Assembly (NCBI RefSeq): GCF_030915445.1
Contig: NZ_CP133264.1
Span: 4,125,208-4,189,207, forward strand
Direction: 5' to 3'
From: Clostridium sp. OS1-26
GTDB lineage: Bacteria; Bacillota; Clostridia; Clostridiales; Clostridiaceae
DNA: 64,000 nucleotides
In this document: positions 54,129 through 62,849 of the stretch, in pieces
Layout of the letters: each line of letters begins with the position of its first letter
How positions within the stretch are numbered: position 1 is the stretch's first letter
Notes under the pieces: model-generated
What the model was told of the DNA's origin: nothing
Databases searched by the model: none
What the model saw: the letters and a program-made list of their open reading frames with translations, nothing else
Program-made: the position numbers and the translations under genes

Positions 54129-55136
54129 ATGATAATGTCTTGGAATATTACAAATAAATGCAATATGTATTGTGATCATTGTTATAGAGATGCAGGAGAA
54201 AAAAATAATGATGAACTTACCACAGAAGAAGGAAAAGCACTCATAAAAGAAATTGCTAAGGCAGGCTTTAAAATAATGATTTTTTCTGGTGGAGAGCCAC
54301 TGGTTAGAGAAGACATATTTGAACTTATAGCCTATGCCAATGAATTAAATTTAAGACCGGTTATAGGCACAAATGGTACACTCATTACTAAAGAAGTAGC
54401 ATCAAAGTTAAAGAAGTGTGGATTAAAAGCTGTAGGAATAAGTCTAGATAGCTTAAATGGAAACAAACATGATAAATTTAGAAAATGTAAAAACGCATGG
54501 AGAGACGCACTGTATGGAATGAAAAACTGCAGAGATATAGGATTGCCATTTCAAATTCATACTACAGTTATGGATTGGAATAAAGATGAGGTTACAAATA
54601 TAATAGATTTCACTGCTGCTATGGGGGGAGTCGCTCATTATCCATTTTTTTTAGTTCCTACTGGCAGAGGCAAAGATATTGCAGATGAATCTCTTAATAA
54701 AGAGGAGTATGAAGAGTTATTAAAAATCATCATGTCTAAAAAGAAAGAAGTTAATATAGAAATAAAACCTACTTGTGCGCCCCAATTCGTTAGAATAGCA
54801 AAAGAACTAGGTGTAGAAACAAGATTTAGCAAAGGGTGTCTGGCAGGAACGAGTTACTGTATTATAAGCCCTAAAGGAGATGTACAACCTTGTGCTTATT
54901 TAAATAAAGTTGCAGGTAACGTAAGGGAAGTTCCTTTTAGTGGGATTTGGAAAAACAGTGAGCTTTTTAATGAGCTTAGAACACTTAATTATGGCGGCAG
55001 TTGTGGAAATTGCAAATATAAAAATTCCTGTGGAGGATGTAGAGCAAGAGCTGCTTACTATAGTGATGGCAACTATATGGCTGGAGATATCATATGTAAG
55101 TACTCTAATAATGAAGAAAATGTAAAAATTCAATAG
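54129..55136 (+). CDS. ahbD: AhbD/NirJ2-like radical SAM heme synthase
   Basis: A 335-residue radical SAM-SPASM protein. Cluster motif C11-x3-C15-x2-C18 (NKCNMYCDHCYRD), SAM-contacting FSGGEPL, and SPASM cysteines in CGNCKYKNSCGGC and a final C. AhbD converts Fe-coproporphyrin III to heme b by oxidative decarboxylation of two propionates. It is 53 bases downstream of ahbC; GGGGGA precedes the ATG. The next two genes supply the siroheme decarboxylase. Confidence 0.86.
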   Translation: MIMSWNITNKCNMYCDHCYRDAGEKNNDELTTEEGKALIKEIAKAGFKIMIFSGGEPLVREDIFELIAYANELNLRPVIGTNGTLITKEVASKLKKCGLKAVGISLDSLNGNKHDKFRKCKNAWRDALYGMKNCRDIGLPFQIHTTVMDWNKDEVTNIIDFTAAMGGVAHYPFFLVPTGRGKDIADESLNKEEYEELLKIIMSKKKEVNIEIKPTCAPQFVRIAKELGVETRFSKGCLAGTSYCIISPKGDVQPCAYLNKVAGNVREVPFSGIWKNSELFNELRTLNYGGSCGNCKYKNSCGGCRARAAYYSDGNYMAGDIICKYSNNEENVKIQ

Positions 55137-55145
55137 AGGTGTTGT

Positions 55146-55600
55146 ATGGATCAGATAGATAAGAAGCTGCTTAATTTAGTTCAGAATGGTCTACCTGTGG
55201 AGCCAAGACCATTTCTAGCTATAGGTAAAAAACTTGAAATTACAGAAGAAGAGGTTATAAGTAGATTAGAAAAGTTAAAAAAAGAAGCTTTCATAAGAAG
55301 AATAGGGGGTATTTTTGATTCAAAAAATTAGGGTATGTAAGCACCTTATGTGCAATTAGTGTTCCAGAAGAAAGAATTGAAGATGTATCAAAAATAATTA
55401 ATGGATATGAGGAAGTGACACATAATTATATCAGAAATCATCATTATAATATGTGGTTTACAATAATAGCACAGTCAGAAGAAAAGATAGATGAAGTTAT
55501 AAGAGATATAAAGTCTAGAGCAGAAATTAATAAAATAATTAATTTGCCTTCGATTAAACTCTTTAAAATCAGAGCTACTTTTCATATTAATGGAGGGTAA
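55146..55600 (+). CDS. ahbA: Siroheme decarboxylase subunit AhbA/NirD-like (frameshifted)
   Basis: Lrp/AsnC-like protein that, with AhbB, decarboxylates siroheme to 12,18-didecarboxysiroheme. The first frame gives the winged HTH-like domain (EPRPFLAIGKKLEITEEEVI) and ends at 55331 after IGGIFDSK. The second frame continues LGYVSTLCAISVPEERIEDV, then VTHNYIRNHHYNMWFTIIA to 55600. One A is missing in the A6 run 55322-55327; with it the protein has 151 residues, the normal length. GAGGTG precedes the ATG at 55146. It lies between ahbD and ahbB. Confidence 0.83.
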
Positions 55601-55603
55601 AAG

Positions 55604-56071
55604 ATGTTTAATTCAATAGAGAAGATTATTATTAGTAAGCTTTCTGGAGACATTCCTTTGGTACAGGAACCATATAAAAAAATAGCAGAAGAAGTGGGTA
55701 TTACAGAAGAGGAGGTATTAGATAAAGTTAAGGAGCTTCAAGATAGGGGCGTTCTTAGAAGAGTAGGGGGAATACTACATCATAGGCAAGCAGGATTTAA
55801 ATATAATGCAATGGTAGTATGGGTAATACCTGAAGATAGAATTGAAGAAGCCGCTAAGATAATATGTCTATTCAAAGAAGTAACCCATTGCTATCAGCGT
55901 CCAACTTTTGATGGGTGGCCTTATAATCTTTTTACAATGGTTCACGGAGAAAGCACTGATTATTGTGAAAATGTTATAAAGCAAATATCAGATAGCATAA
56001 AGATCCAAGATTATAAGGTATTATATAGCTTAAAAGAATTAAAAAAGAGCAGCAAAAGATATTTCGATTGA
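55604..56071 (+). CDS. ahbB: Siroheme decarboxylase subunit AhbB/NirL-like
   Basis: A 155-residue Lrp/AsnC-like protein, intact. N-terminal HTH-like EEVLDKVKELQDRGVLRRVG, then the decarboxylase signature VTHCYQRPTFDGWPYNLFTM, whose conserved His and Arg bind the substrate in characterised AhbB/NirD-type proteins. It starts 4 bases after the ahbA stop (GGAGGG before the ATG) and ends the operon at a terminator. Confidence 0.87.
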   Translation: MFNSIEKIIISKLSGDIPLVQEPYKKIAEEVGITEEEVLDKVKELQDRGVLRRVGGILHHRQAGFKYNAMVVWVIPEDRIEEAAKIICLFKEVTHCYQRPTFDGWPYNLFTMVHGESTDYCENVIKQISDSIKIQDYKVLYSLKELKKSSKRYFD

Positions 56072-56075
56072 TAAT

Positions 56076-56122
56076 AAAAAGAGCATTCTTCATGATAATT
56101 TATGGAAGAGTGCTCTTTTATT
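56076..56122 (+). terminator. Terminator of the ahb operon
   Basis: AAAAAGAGCA-TCTT pairs with AAGA-TGCTCTTTT, followed by ATTT; one mismatch. Confidence 0.8.
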
Positions 56123-56160
56123 TAAAATTGTTTTAATTATACATGAAACATTTAGCTATA

Positions 56161-56823
56161 CTAAATATTCCTTTGATAGCTTGTAATTATCATAAGGTTA
56201 TCAAAATATAAATAGTTAAATAAATGCGGAGAATCCCCCAAAGCTATAGTTAAGCCTAAATTCGAATCTATTGATGAAGCATTGATTTTAGAGGAAGTCA
56301 AGTCGTATAAAAAATCTCTAAAGAGAAGCTTTTCTGCACAGCTGTTATGCAATATTGTACTGTTTATAGCAGAATAGCTTAAAAGGGCATCAAAGCTTGC
56401 AATCACAGTATAAACAATACTAGTACCATTATAAAGAGTGATTTTAACATTACCTATAATTTCATTTAAAGATATATCATGAATTTTAGATATCTGATAT
56501 TTGGTTAGGTTCGGGAAAATATTATTTAAAAACAAATCCTTAGCGTACATATAATTAAACAATATCTTATGAGAGTTGCTGGAAATAAAGCAGAAAAGAT
56601 AGTCATTGTACATAAGCAATTCTTCATTAAATCCATAGTCGGTTTCTTGTACTACTATTTTTTTAGAAGCTTTATAAGCCTTTGCACAGAGTTTATTAAG
56701 TTCAATATCCTTCTCTTTTATATTTTCACTATTAGGCCAATAATTATGAAAGGCATTGCTAGTACTAGAGAATGTTATCTGTTTTCCATTAAAATTTATA
56801 GAATATATTAGAAACACCTCCAA
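56161..56823 (-). CDS. Hypothetical protein with uncertain non-AUG start
   Basis: About 215-220 residues that I do not recognise: soluble, no signal, Tyr/Asn/Ser-rich, with a strand-rich middle (EIIGNVKITLYNGTSIVYTV). The frame opens at TTG 56823, but the only ribosome site, GGAGGTG (56815-56821), overlaps that codon. At a proper distance (six bases) there is ATA at 56808, and no ATG, GTG or TTG. Initiation at ATA/ATT or a start-region mutation is possible. The gene stands alone, convergent with the ahb operon. Confidence 0.55.
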   Translation of the reverse strand: MEVFLIYSINFNGKQITFSSTSNAFHNYWPNSENIKEKDIELNKLCAKAYKASKKIVVQETDYGFNEELLMYNDYLFCFISSNSHKILFNYMYAKDLFLNNIFPNLTKYQISKIHDISLNEIIGNVKITLYNGTSIVYTVIASFDALLSYSAINSTILHNSCAEKLLFRDFLYDLTSSKINASSIDSNLGLTIALGDSPHLFNYLYFDNLMIITSYQRNI

Positions 56824-57016
56824 ATAACTTTTGACAATTTATCATCAAAAATTAATAATATCTATACATTAATATATAAAACAGGCCTTAAATATTCTAA
56901 AATAGGAAATGTTTATAAATTACAGAGCTTTTAACTTTATAGGAGAATATACTAAAATACTTAATATTATAATTATATAAAGGAGTTTGATTTGTATACC
57001 CAAAAGGAGGGTTAGT

Positions 57017-58024
57017 ATGTCAGAAGTTCTTGTAAACGTTATCAGAGGGCCTTTGGTTGAAAGTATTCATAGAGGCGATATAGCTGTGGTTGATAGTAAA
57101 GGACAACTGTTATATCATGTTGGTAACCCCTACAAAGTTAGTTTTATGCGTTCAGCAGCTAAGCCTATTCAAACATTAAATGTAATCTTAAGTGGAGCAG
57201 CAGATAGATTTAATTTTACAGATGAAGAGCTTGCTATAATGTGCGCATCACATTATGGAGAGGATTTTCATAGAAAAGTGGTAGAAGGAATATTAAATAA
57301 GATAGGACTTTCAGTTGATAATTTATTATGCGGAGCAACATTGTCTTTGAGTCCTAAATATGCAGAAGAACTTATATGGAATCACACTAAGCTGCAGCCT
57401 ACACATACAGATTGTTCTGGGAAACATTCAGGAATGCTTGCAGTATGTATTCATAAAGAATACAGCGTTAATAACTATAATATGGAAAACCATTTAGTTC
57501 AAAGGGAATTAAAAAATATTGCTGCAAAAATTTGTGGAATAAATAAAGAAAAGATTTATTTAGGAATAGATGGTTGTACTGTTCCGGTTTACGGTATGCC
57601 TTTATATAACATGGCATTGGGTTTCGCAAAGTTAGCAAATGCAAATTCTTTATCAAAAGAATACAGAGATGCCTGCAGCAGAGTGTTTAAAGCTATGAAT
57701 AAAGCTCCAGAAATGATTTCTGGTACAAATGGTTTTTGCACTGAACTTATAAAAAATACTAAAGGTAAACTTATAGGAAAACTAGGTGCTGAGGCAGTAT
57801 ACTGTATTGGTGTAAAAGACAGAGACCTAGGAATAGCAATAAAAGTAGAGGATGGCAATTATAGGGCGGTGTGGCCAACGGTTATAAAATGCCTAGAGGA
57901 CTTAGGAGTTTTGGACGAAAATGAAAGTATATCACTACAAAAGTATAGAGTTGGTAAAAATCTGAATAATATAAAGGAAGAGGTAGGAGAAGTTAGAGCT
58001 GTTTTTGACTTATTAAAAAATTAA
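57017..58024 (+). CDS. Asparaginase II family protein
   Basis: A 335-residue protein of the asparaginase_II family (not the classical AnsA/AnsB fold). Typical features are VIRGPLVESIHRGDIAVVD at the start, FMRSAAKPIQ, CASHYGE, CSGKHSGMLAVC and DGCTVPVYGMPL. It is presumed to hydrolyse L-asparagine to aspartate and ammonia in the cytoplasm. The ATG at 57017 follows AAAAGGAGGG; the open frame begins at 56987. Family members are well described in rhizobia. Monocistronic. Confidence 0.88.
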   Translation: MSEVLVNVIRGPLVESIHRGDIAVVDSKGQLLYHVGNPYKVSFMRSAAKPIQTLNVILSGAADRFNFTDEELAIMCASHYGEDFHRKVVEGILNKIGLSVDNLLCGATLSLSPKYAEELIWNHTKLQPTHTDCSGKHSGMLAVCIHKEYSVNNYNMENHLVQRELKNIAAKICGINKEKIYLGIDGCTVPVYGMPLYNMALGFAKLANANSLSKEYRDACSRVFKAMNKAPEMISGTNGFCTELIKNTKGKLIGKLGAEAVYCIGVKDRDLGIAIKVEDGNYRAVWPTVIKCLEDLGVLDENESISLQKYRVGKNLNNIKEEVGEVRAVFDLLKN

Positions 58025-58050
58025 ATACCCAATAGAATGTTAATAGATAA

Positions 58051-58104
58051 AAAACCTTGTCTAGTTGAGCAAAGCTCATGCTAGGCAAGGTTTCTGTGTT
58101 TTTT
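58051..58104 (+). terminator. Terminator after the asparaginase gene
   Basis: AAACCTTG-CTAG pairs with CTAG-CAAGGTTT around a loop containing a second small hairpin (GAGC/GCTC); T6 lies a few bases on. Confidence 0.75.
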
Positions 58105-58134
58105 AATAAAAGTTACTAAAGTAAACTTAAAGCT

Positions 58135-61100
58135 CTAATTTTCAGCAGTATAATCAACTTTAGTTCTACTACTTTCAGTCTTACCACGACTTGTAACTGT
58201 GATGTACACACTTCCAGCACTTTTACTAAGCTGAGGTATATTAATAGTTACTTGTGTATCATTAGATGAAACTACTGCAGTACCAATCAGGTTTCCTCCA
58301 TTAGCAGCATCATAAACTTTTATTAAATTATTTGAGGATAAATTATTTACTGTTATCACATCAGGTGTTCCAACTGGATTATTTACTATGCTAACGTCTC
58401 CTGGGTGAAGCGCAGTTGATGTTTGCTCTGCAATATAATCAGCTTTTGTTCTTTTACTCTCGTTTTTCCCAAAGTTTGTAACAGAAACATACACACTCCC
58501 TGCAGCTGCAGTTAACTGAGAAATTGTAACAGTAACTTCATTACTGTTAGCTGGAACAATAGCATAACCTAATAAATTGCCACCTTGCACAGCATCATAA
58601 ACTTTAACAACATCATTAGCAGTTAAGTTTTTCACTGTCACCGTATCTGATATTATAGCATTGTTTACAATGGATATATTTCCTATAACAGGTGCTGAGG
58701 ATTCTGCAAGATAATCTGCTTTAACTCGTTTACTTTCTGTTTTTCCAGACCTTGTTACGGATATATACACGCTTCCTGCATTAGATCCAAGCTGTGATAC
58801 AGTAACGATAGCTTGAGAATTACCACTGGATACTGTTGCAGTTCCTAATAAACTTCCACCTGATTCAGAACTATAGACTTTAACTACATCATTAGCTGCT
58901 ATGCCTGTAACAGTAATAACATCAGATGTTCCAGAATTATTTTCTATAGTTATATCACCAGCAGATAAAGCATTAGATTGAGATTCAGCATTATATTGTA
59001 CTGCGGTTCTGCTGCTCTCTGTTTTTCCTGTACTTGTTAAAGATACATAGATGGTTCCTGAACCAACACCAAGTTGTGTTATGGATACGATTGCTTCCAT
59101 ACTATCTCCAGATGCTGTTACAGAACCTAATAAATTACCACCTTGTGCACTATCGTATACTTTTACTACGTCATTTGGTTGGAGATTTACAAGTTTTACA
59201 GTATCTTTTATACCTGCATTATTCTCAACTGTTACATTTGCAGCATTAGGTGCGCTGCTTACAAGCTTTGCAGAATATGCTGCTTGAACTCTATCGCTTT
59301 CTAGCTTTCCTTTACTAGTAATAGAAATAAATACATTTCCTGCTTCAGAGCCAAGTTGTGTAACAGGTATTGTTACTTCTGTATCATATGTTCCTACAGT
59401 TCCAGAGCCAAGTAAGGTACCACCTTGAGAAGAATCATATACCTTTACTAAATCACTTCCGATAACTCCAGAAACTGTTACTGTACCAGCCATTCCTGCG
59501 TTATTTATAATAGATATTCTATTAGTTTCTGGTGATTTGGATTTAGACTCTGAAGAAAATCCTACTTGAGTTCTATCACTTTCCCCTTTATTAATACTAG
59601 TTACAGAAACATATACACTTCCAGCATCAGTTCCAAGTTGTGGAATAGAAACTGTTGTTTCTGTTTGATAATTAGCCACAGTTGCAGAACCAAGTACAGT
59701 ACCGCCTTGAGGAGAATCATATACTTTTACTACATCATTAGCAGAAAGTCTATTTATTTGCACAATATCATTCATTCCAGCATTATTAGTAACAATTATA
59801 TTTTCTGCTTTAGGATTACTGGATTTTGGCTCAGCTAAATAATCAATTTTTACTCTGTCGCCTTCAGATTGATTTAAACTAGTTCGAGAGATATAAACGC
59901 TACCAGCCATTGTTCCAAGCTGTGTAATAGATATTGTTGCATTTGTTTCACCTGAGGCTACTGTAGCAGACCCAAGCGGATTTCCACCTTTAGCTAAATC
60001 ATATACTTTTATAACATCATTTTGAGAAAGGCCAGTTACACTAATAGTATCCGCACTTCCCGATCTATTAGTAATTGATATATTAGTTGTATCTAATGAA
60101 TTAGACTTGCCTTCAGCGGAATAATTAACTTTTGTTCTAGAACCTTCAAGCTTACCTTTACCAGTTATAGAAACATAAACACTTCCAGCTGCAGATCCAA
60201 GCTGAGGTACTGATATAGTTGCATCTGTAGCACTATCAAGTACTGTTGCGGATGCAAGTAAATTACCACTACTAGCACTATCATATACCTTTACTAAGTC
60301 GCCAGAATTTAGCTGAGATACATATATGGTATCTGCTTTTCCTGCATTATTAGTAACTACTATATTCTCAGTGTCTACTGAGCTAGACTGAGATTCTGCA
60401 GAATAGCTTGCTTTTTTCCTAGAGCTTTCAAGCATTCCTGGAGTTGTAATAGATATGTAAATACTTCCTGCAGCAGTTCCAAGTTGTCCTATACTAACTG
60501 TTGCACTGGAATCTGATGATGCTACTGCTGATCCAAGCAATTTTCCACCAGTTGAAGCGCTATACACATTTACTTTATCTCCTTGGGTAAGGCCAGTAAC
60601 ATATACGGTATCAGGCTTACCGGTATTATTTGTAATTGTTACATTACTTGGTTGTACTATATCGGATTGACCTTCTGCAGAAAAGGACGCTTCAGTTCTA
60701 GTACTTTCTAACAATCCTGGACTTTTAACAGAAACATAAACATTACCAGCAGCAGTTCCGATTTGTGATATAGTTAACGTTGCTTCAGTTTTATTAGAGC
60801 CTACTGTTGCAGAACTCAATAATTTTCCACCAGTAGCTGCAGTATATACATTAACCTTATCACCAGAAGCAAGACTAGAAACAGATATAGTATCTGCCTT
60901 TCCTGAATTATTAGTAATATTTATGTTATTTAAGGATGGAGCTTCAGATTGAAATTCTCCTGGAAAATCAATTTTTACTCTATCACTTTCATGCATTCCT
61001 TGTGTTGTAACTGCAGCATATACACTTCCAGCGTTTATTCCTAGTTGAGAGATAGACATAGTTGCATCTGTTTTATTAGAGCCTATTGTTGCGGAACACA

Positions 61101-61599
61101 GTAGTTTTCCACCAGTAGCTGCAGTATATATATTAACTTTATCACGAGGAGCAAGGCCAGAAACATAAATAGTATCTGATTTTCCTGAATTATTTGTAAT
61201 TTTTATGTTATCCGCTAGAGGCATCTCAGATTGACCCTCTGAAGAATAACTAATCTCTGTTCTACTACTTTCAGTCATTTTAGCTGAAGTAACTGTTATA
61301 TAAACACTTCCTTCAGAGATTCCAAGCTGTGTTATAGATATTGTTATATCTGTCTTTTGATTAGGTACAGTTTTTTTACCTAGTACTTTTCCGCCACTTG
61401 AAGCATTATAAACTGTTACAATATCACCACCGGTTACACCAGTAACATATATAGTGTCTGCTTTTCCTACATTATTTGTAATAGTTACTTCGCTAGGACT
61501 TGGCGCAACTGAAGCGTCTGCAGCCTGAACTGTAATCCCCTGAAATGTGGTGTAAAGTAGCAGTAATAGGCTTAAAATTCCTGAAAAATATTTCTTCAT
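58135..61599 (-). CDS. Large secreted protein of about twelve tandem 93-residue repeats
   Basis: 1154 residues. A signal peptide (about 1-27, ending VQA-A) is followed by about twelve repeats. Each begins I-T-N-N-x-G-x-x-D-T-I-x-V, continues GD-V-VY-A--GG-LLG-ATV, -T-AT-SI-QLG--AGSVYVSVT, and ends ES-RT-V-Y-AE. Neighbouring copies differ at many positions, so the array is old. The beta-strand pattern suggests an Ig-like or similar surface domain. No LPxTG, S-layer or choline-binding anchor is seen, so the protein is secreted or held by an unknown partner. A ribosome site GGGGGAA lies about eight bases before the ATG. Function unknown; adhesin or spore/cell-surface layer protein are guesses. 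Confidence 0.85.
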   Translation of the reverse strand: MKKYFSGILSLLLLLYTTFQGITVQAADASVAPSPSEVTITNNVGKADTIYVTGVTGGDIVTVYNASSGGKVLGKKTVPNQKTDITISITQLGISEGSVYITVTSAKMTESSRTEISYSSEGQSEMPLADNIKITNNSGKSDTIYVSGLAPRDKVNIYTAATGGKLLCSATIGSNKTDATMSISQLGINAGSVYAAVTTQGMHESDRVKIDFPGEFQSEAPSLNNINITNNSGKADTISVSSLASGDKVNVYTAATGGKLLSSATVGSNKTEATLTISQIGTAAGNVYVSVKSPGLLESTRTEASFSAEGQSDIVQPSNVTITNNTGKPDTVYVTGLTQGDKVNVYSASTGGKLLGSAVASSDSSATVSIGQLGTAAGSIYISITTPGMLESSRKKASYSAESQSSSVDTENIVVTNNAGKADTIYVSQLNSGDLVKVYDSASSGNLLASATVLDSATDATISVPQLGSAAGSVYVSITGKGKLEGSRTKVNYSAEGKSNSLDTTNISITNRSGSADTISVTGLSQNDVIKVYDLAKGGNPLGSATVASGETNATISITQLGTMAGSVYISRTSLNQSEGDRVKIDYLAEPKSSNPKAENIIVTNNAGMNDIVQINRLSANDVVKVYDSPQGGTVLGSATVANYQTETTVSIPQLGTDAGSVYVSVTSINKGESDRTQVGFSSESKSKSPETNRISIINNAGMAGTVTVSGVIGSDLVKVYDSSQGGTLLGSGTVGTYDTEVTIPVTQLGSEAGNVFISITSKGKLESDRVQAAYSAKLVSSAPNAANVTVENNAGIKDTVKLVNLQPNDVVKVYDSAQGGNLLGSVTASGDSMEAIVSITQLGVGSGTIYVSLTSTGKTESSRTAVQYNAESQSNALSAGDITIENNSGTSDVITVTGIAANDVVKVYSSESGGSLLGTATVSSGNSQAIVTVSQLGSNAGSVYISVTRSGKTESKRVKADYLAESSAPVIGNISIVNNAIISDTVTVKNLTANDVVKVYDAVQGGNLLGYAIVPANSNEVTVTISQLTAAAGSVYVSVTNFGKNESKRTKADYIAEQTSTALHPGDVSIVNNPVGTPDVITVNNLSSNNLIKVYDAANGGNLIGTAVVSSNDTQVTINIPQLSKSAGSVYITVTSRGKTESSRTKVDYTAEN
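58138..61515 (-). repeat. Coding tandem repeat array (~280-bp unit, about 12 copies)
   Basis: The unit is about 280 bases and encodes the 93-residue motif described for the surrounding gene. Copies are clearly related but diverged in DNA, as expected for purifying selection on the protein rather than recent expansion. Confidence 0.8.
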
Positions 61600-62086
61600 T
61601 CCTAAATTTCCCCCTATGTATACAAATAGTTATTGACTTTAGTTAAGTTTTTTAATGCTTTTATACTAAAGTGTATAACTTTTTGTTTCTATAAAAATAA
61701 ACATACAAAGATATCTAAAAAATTAAATCATAACACTCCTTTCAATTGTATTTTAGATATTCATTAAATATTTATCCTTACCATGAATTAAATGTGACAG
61801 CTAATAATTAAATTGAACAAGGATTGTCCTTTATCAGACAACTCTTAATTACTATATTCGGAATCGAATTTCCATACTTGATAACTTATTCATTATTTTA
61901 CAAAATATTCACAATTACTCCTACTATATTATAGGACATTAGTACATATATAGTTGCAATTTGTCGAATGAATTGTATTGAGCTAAATAAAAAATTTATG
62001 TAACATGTTCTGTAGTAGGAATAATATTTGGGTATTTTGGAAATATATTACTAAAAATATCTATCAATGATAGAAAGGATGATATA
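61600..62086. other. Gene-free region between the repeat protein and ndk
   Basis: 487 A/T-rich bases with the divergent promoters of two genes. I see no hairpin with a T tract, repeat of the palindromic family or known riboswitch. Confidence 0.4.
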
Positions 62087-62500
62087 ATGGAAAAAACATT
62101 AGTGCTTATTAAACCAGATGCTATGGAGAGAAAATTAATGGGTGAAATAATCTCTATCTATGAGAAAAAAGGGCTTCACATACCAGCATTAAAGATAATA
62201 AAGCCATCCATAGAAATTGCAGAAAGTCATTATATTGAGCATAAAGATAAGCCATTCTTTAAAGAACTTGTTAACTTCATTACAAGAGGTGAAGTATGTG
62301 CTTTAATTATAGAAGCAGATAATGCTATTAATTTGGTGAGGAAAATAAATGGAGCAACCAATCCATTAGATGCTGATATGGGCAGCATAAGAGGCCAGTT
62401 TGCAGTATCAAAATCCGAAAATGCTGTTCATTCCTCGGATAGTGCAGAAAGTGTTGAACGTGAGATTAAATTATGGTTCCCAGAAATATATTCAGTTTAA
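62087..62500 (+). CDS. ndk: Nucleoside diphosphate kinase
   Basis: A 137-residue enzyme that moves the gamma phosphate between nucleoside triphosphates and diphosphates through a phosphohistidine. The catalytic residue is H115 in NAVHSSDS, with LIKPDAMERKLMGE at the N-terminus and GSIRGQFAVSKSEN before the active site. Length and all motifs are standard. GAAAGG precedes the ATG. Monocistronic. Confidence 0.96.
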   Translation: MEKTLVLIKPDAMERKLMGEIISIYEKKGLHIPALKIIKPSIEIAESHYIEHKDKPFFKELVNFITRGEVCALIIEADNAINLVRKINGATNPLDADMGSIRGQFAVSKSENAVHSSDSAESVEREIKLWFPEIYSV

Positions 62501-62849
62501 TTGTAATTTAAAATTTTTATAGAATTTCTTGTTAGGTTCCATTAGAATTGCTCTAATATCAATAGTAGTAAAAACAAAGTATACATAGAAAGATGTACTT
62601 TTGCTTATATTAGATATAAAGATTTAAAAAATACTTAGTTTCTAGTAAAGAGTTAAATCAGTACTTTATCATCAAGTATAGATTTAATTCTTTATTGATT
62701 TTATATGTATCTTTTCTGTAACTATGTATAGAGAAAGTGCATTCTTGTTTTTAGTTAACATAAATGCTAGTGTTTAAATGTAAACATATATAAACATTAA
62801 ATAGTAAGAAATGATAAAAAGAAAAGTTTAATAAGAGGAGGATAAATTT
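62501..62849 (+). other. Gene-free region with imperfect hairpin after ndk
   Basis: AAAGA-TTAAATC--TACTT (from 62647) can pair with AAGTA--GATTTAA-TCTTT (to about 62695), followed by ATTGATTTTA, a weak terminator-like structure. Otherwise A/T-rich, with the promoter of the next gene. Confidence 0.45.

Noticed and set aside
52912-56071. Heme d1 (nitrite reductase) biosynthesis cluster
   Set aside because: The proteins are related to NirJ/NirD/NirL, but there is no nirS, nirF, nirN or nirE nearby, and the ahbC-D-A-B order fits heme b synthesis better.
59034-59838. Several long open frames antisense to the repeat protein gene
   Set aside because: They are repetitive shadows of the codon pattern of the sense repeats, with no ribosome sites and low-complexity Leu/His- or Ser/Tyr-rich products.
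58135-61599. Regularly spaced repeats considered as a CRISPR array
   Set aside because: The unit is about 280 bases, diverged, and in one continuous reading frame; there are no identical 24-40 base repeats with unique spacers.
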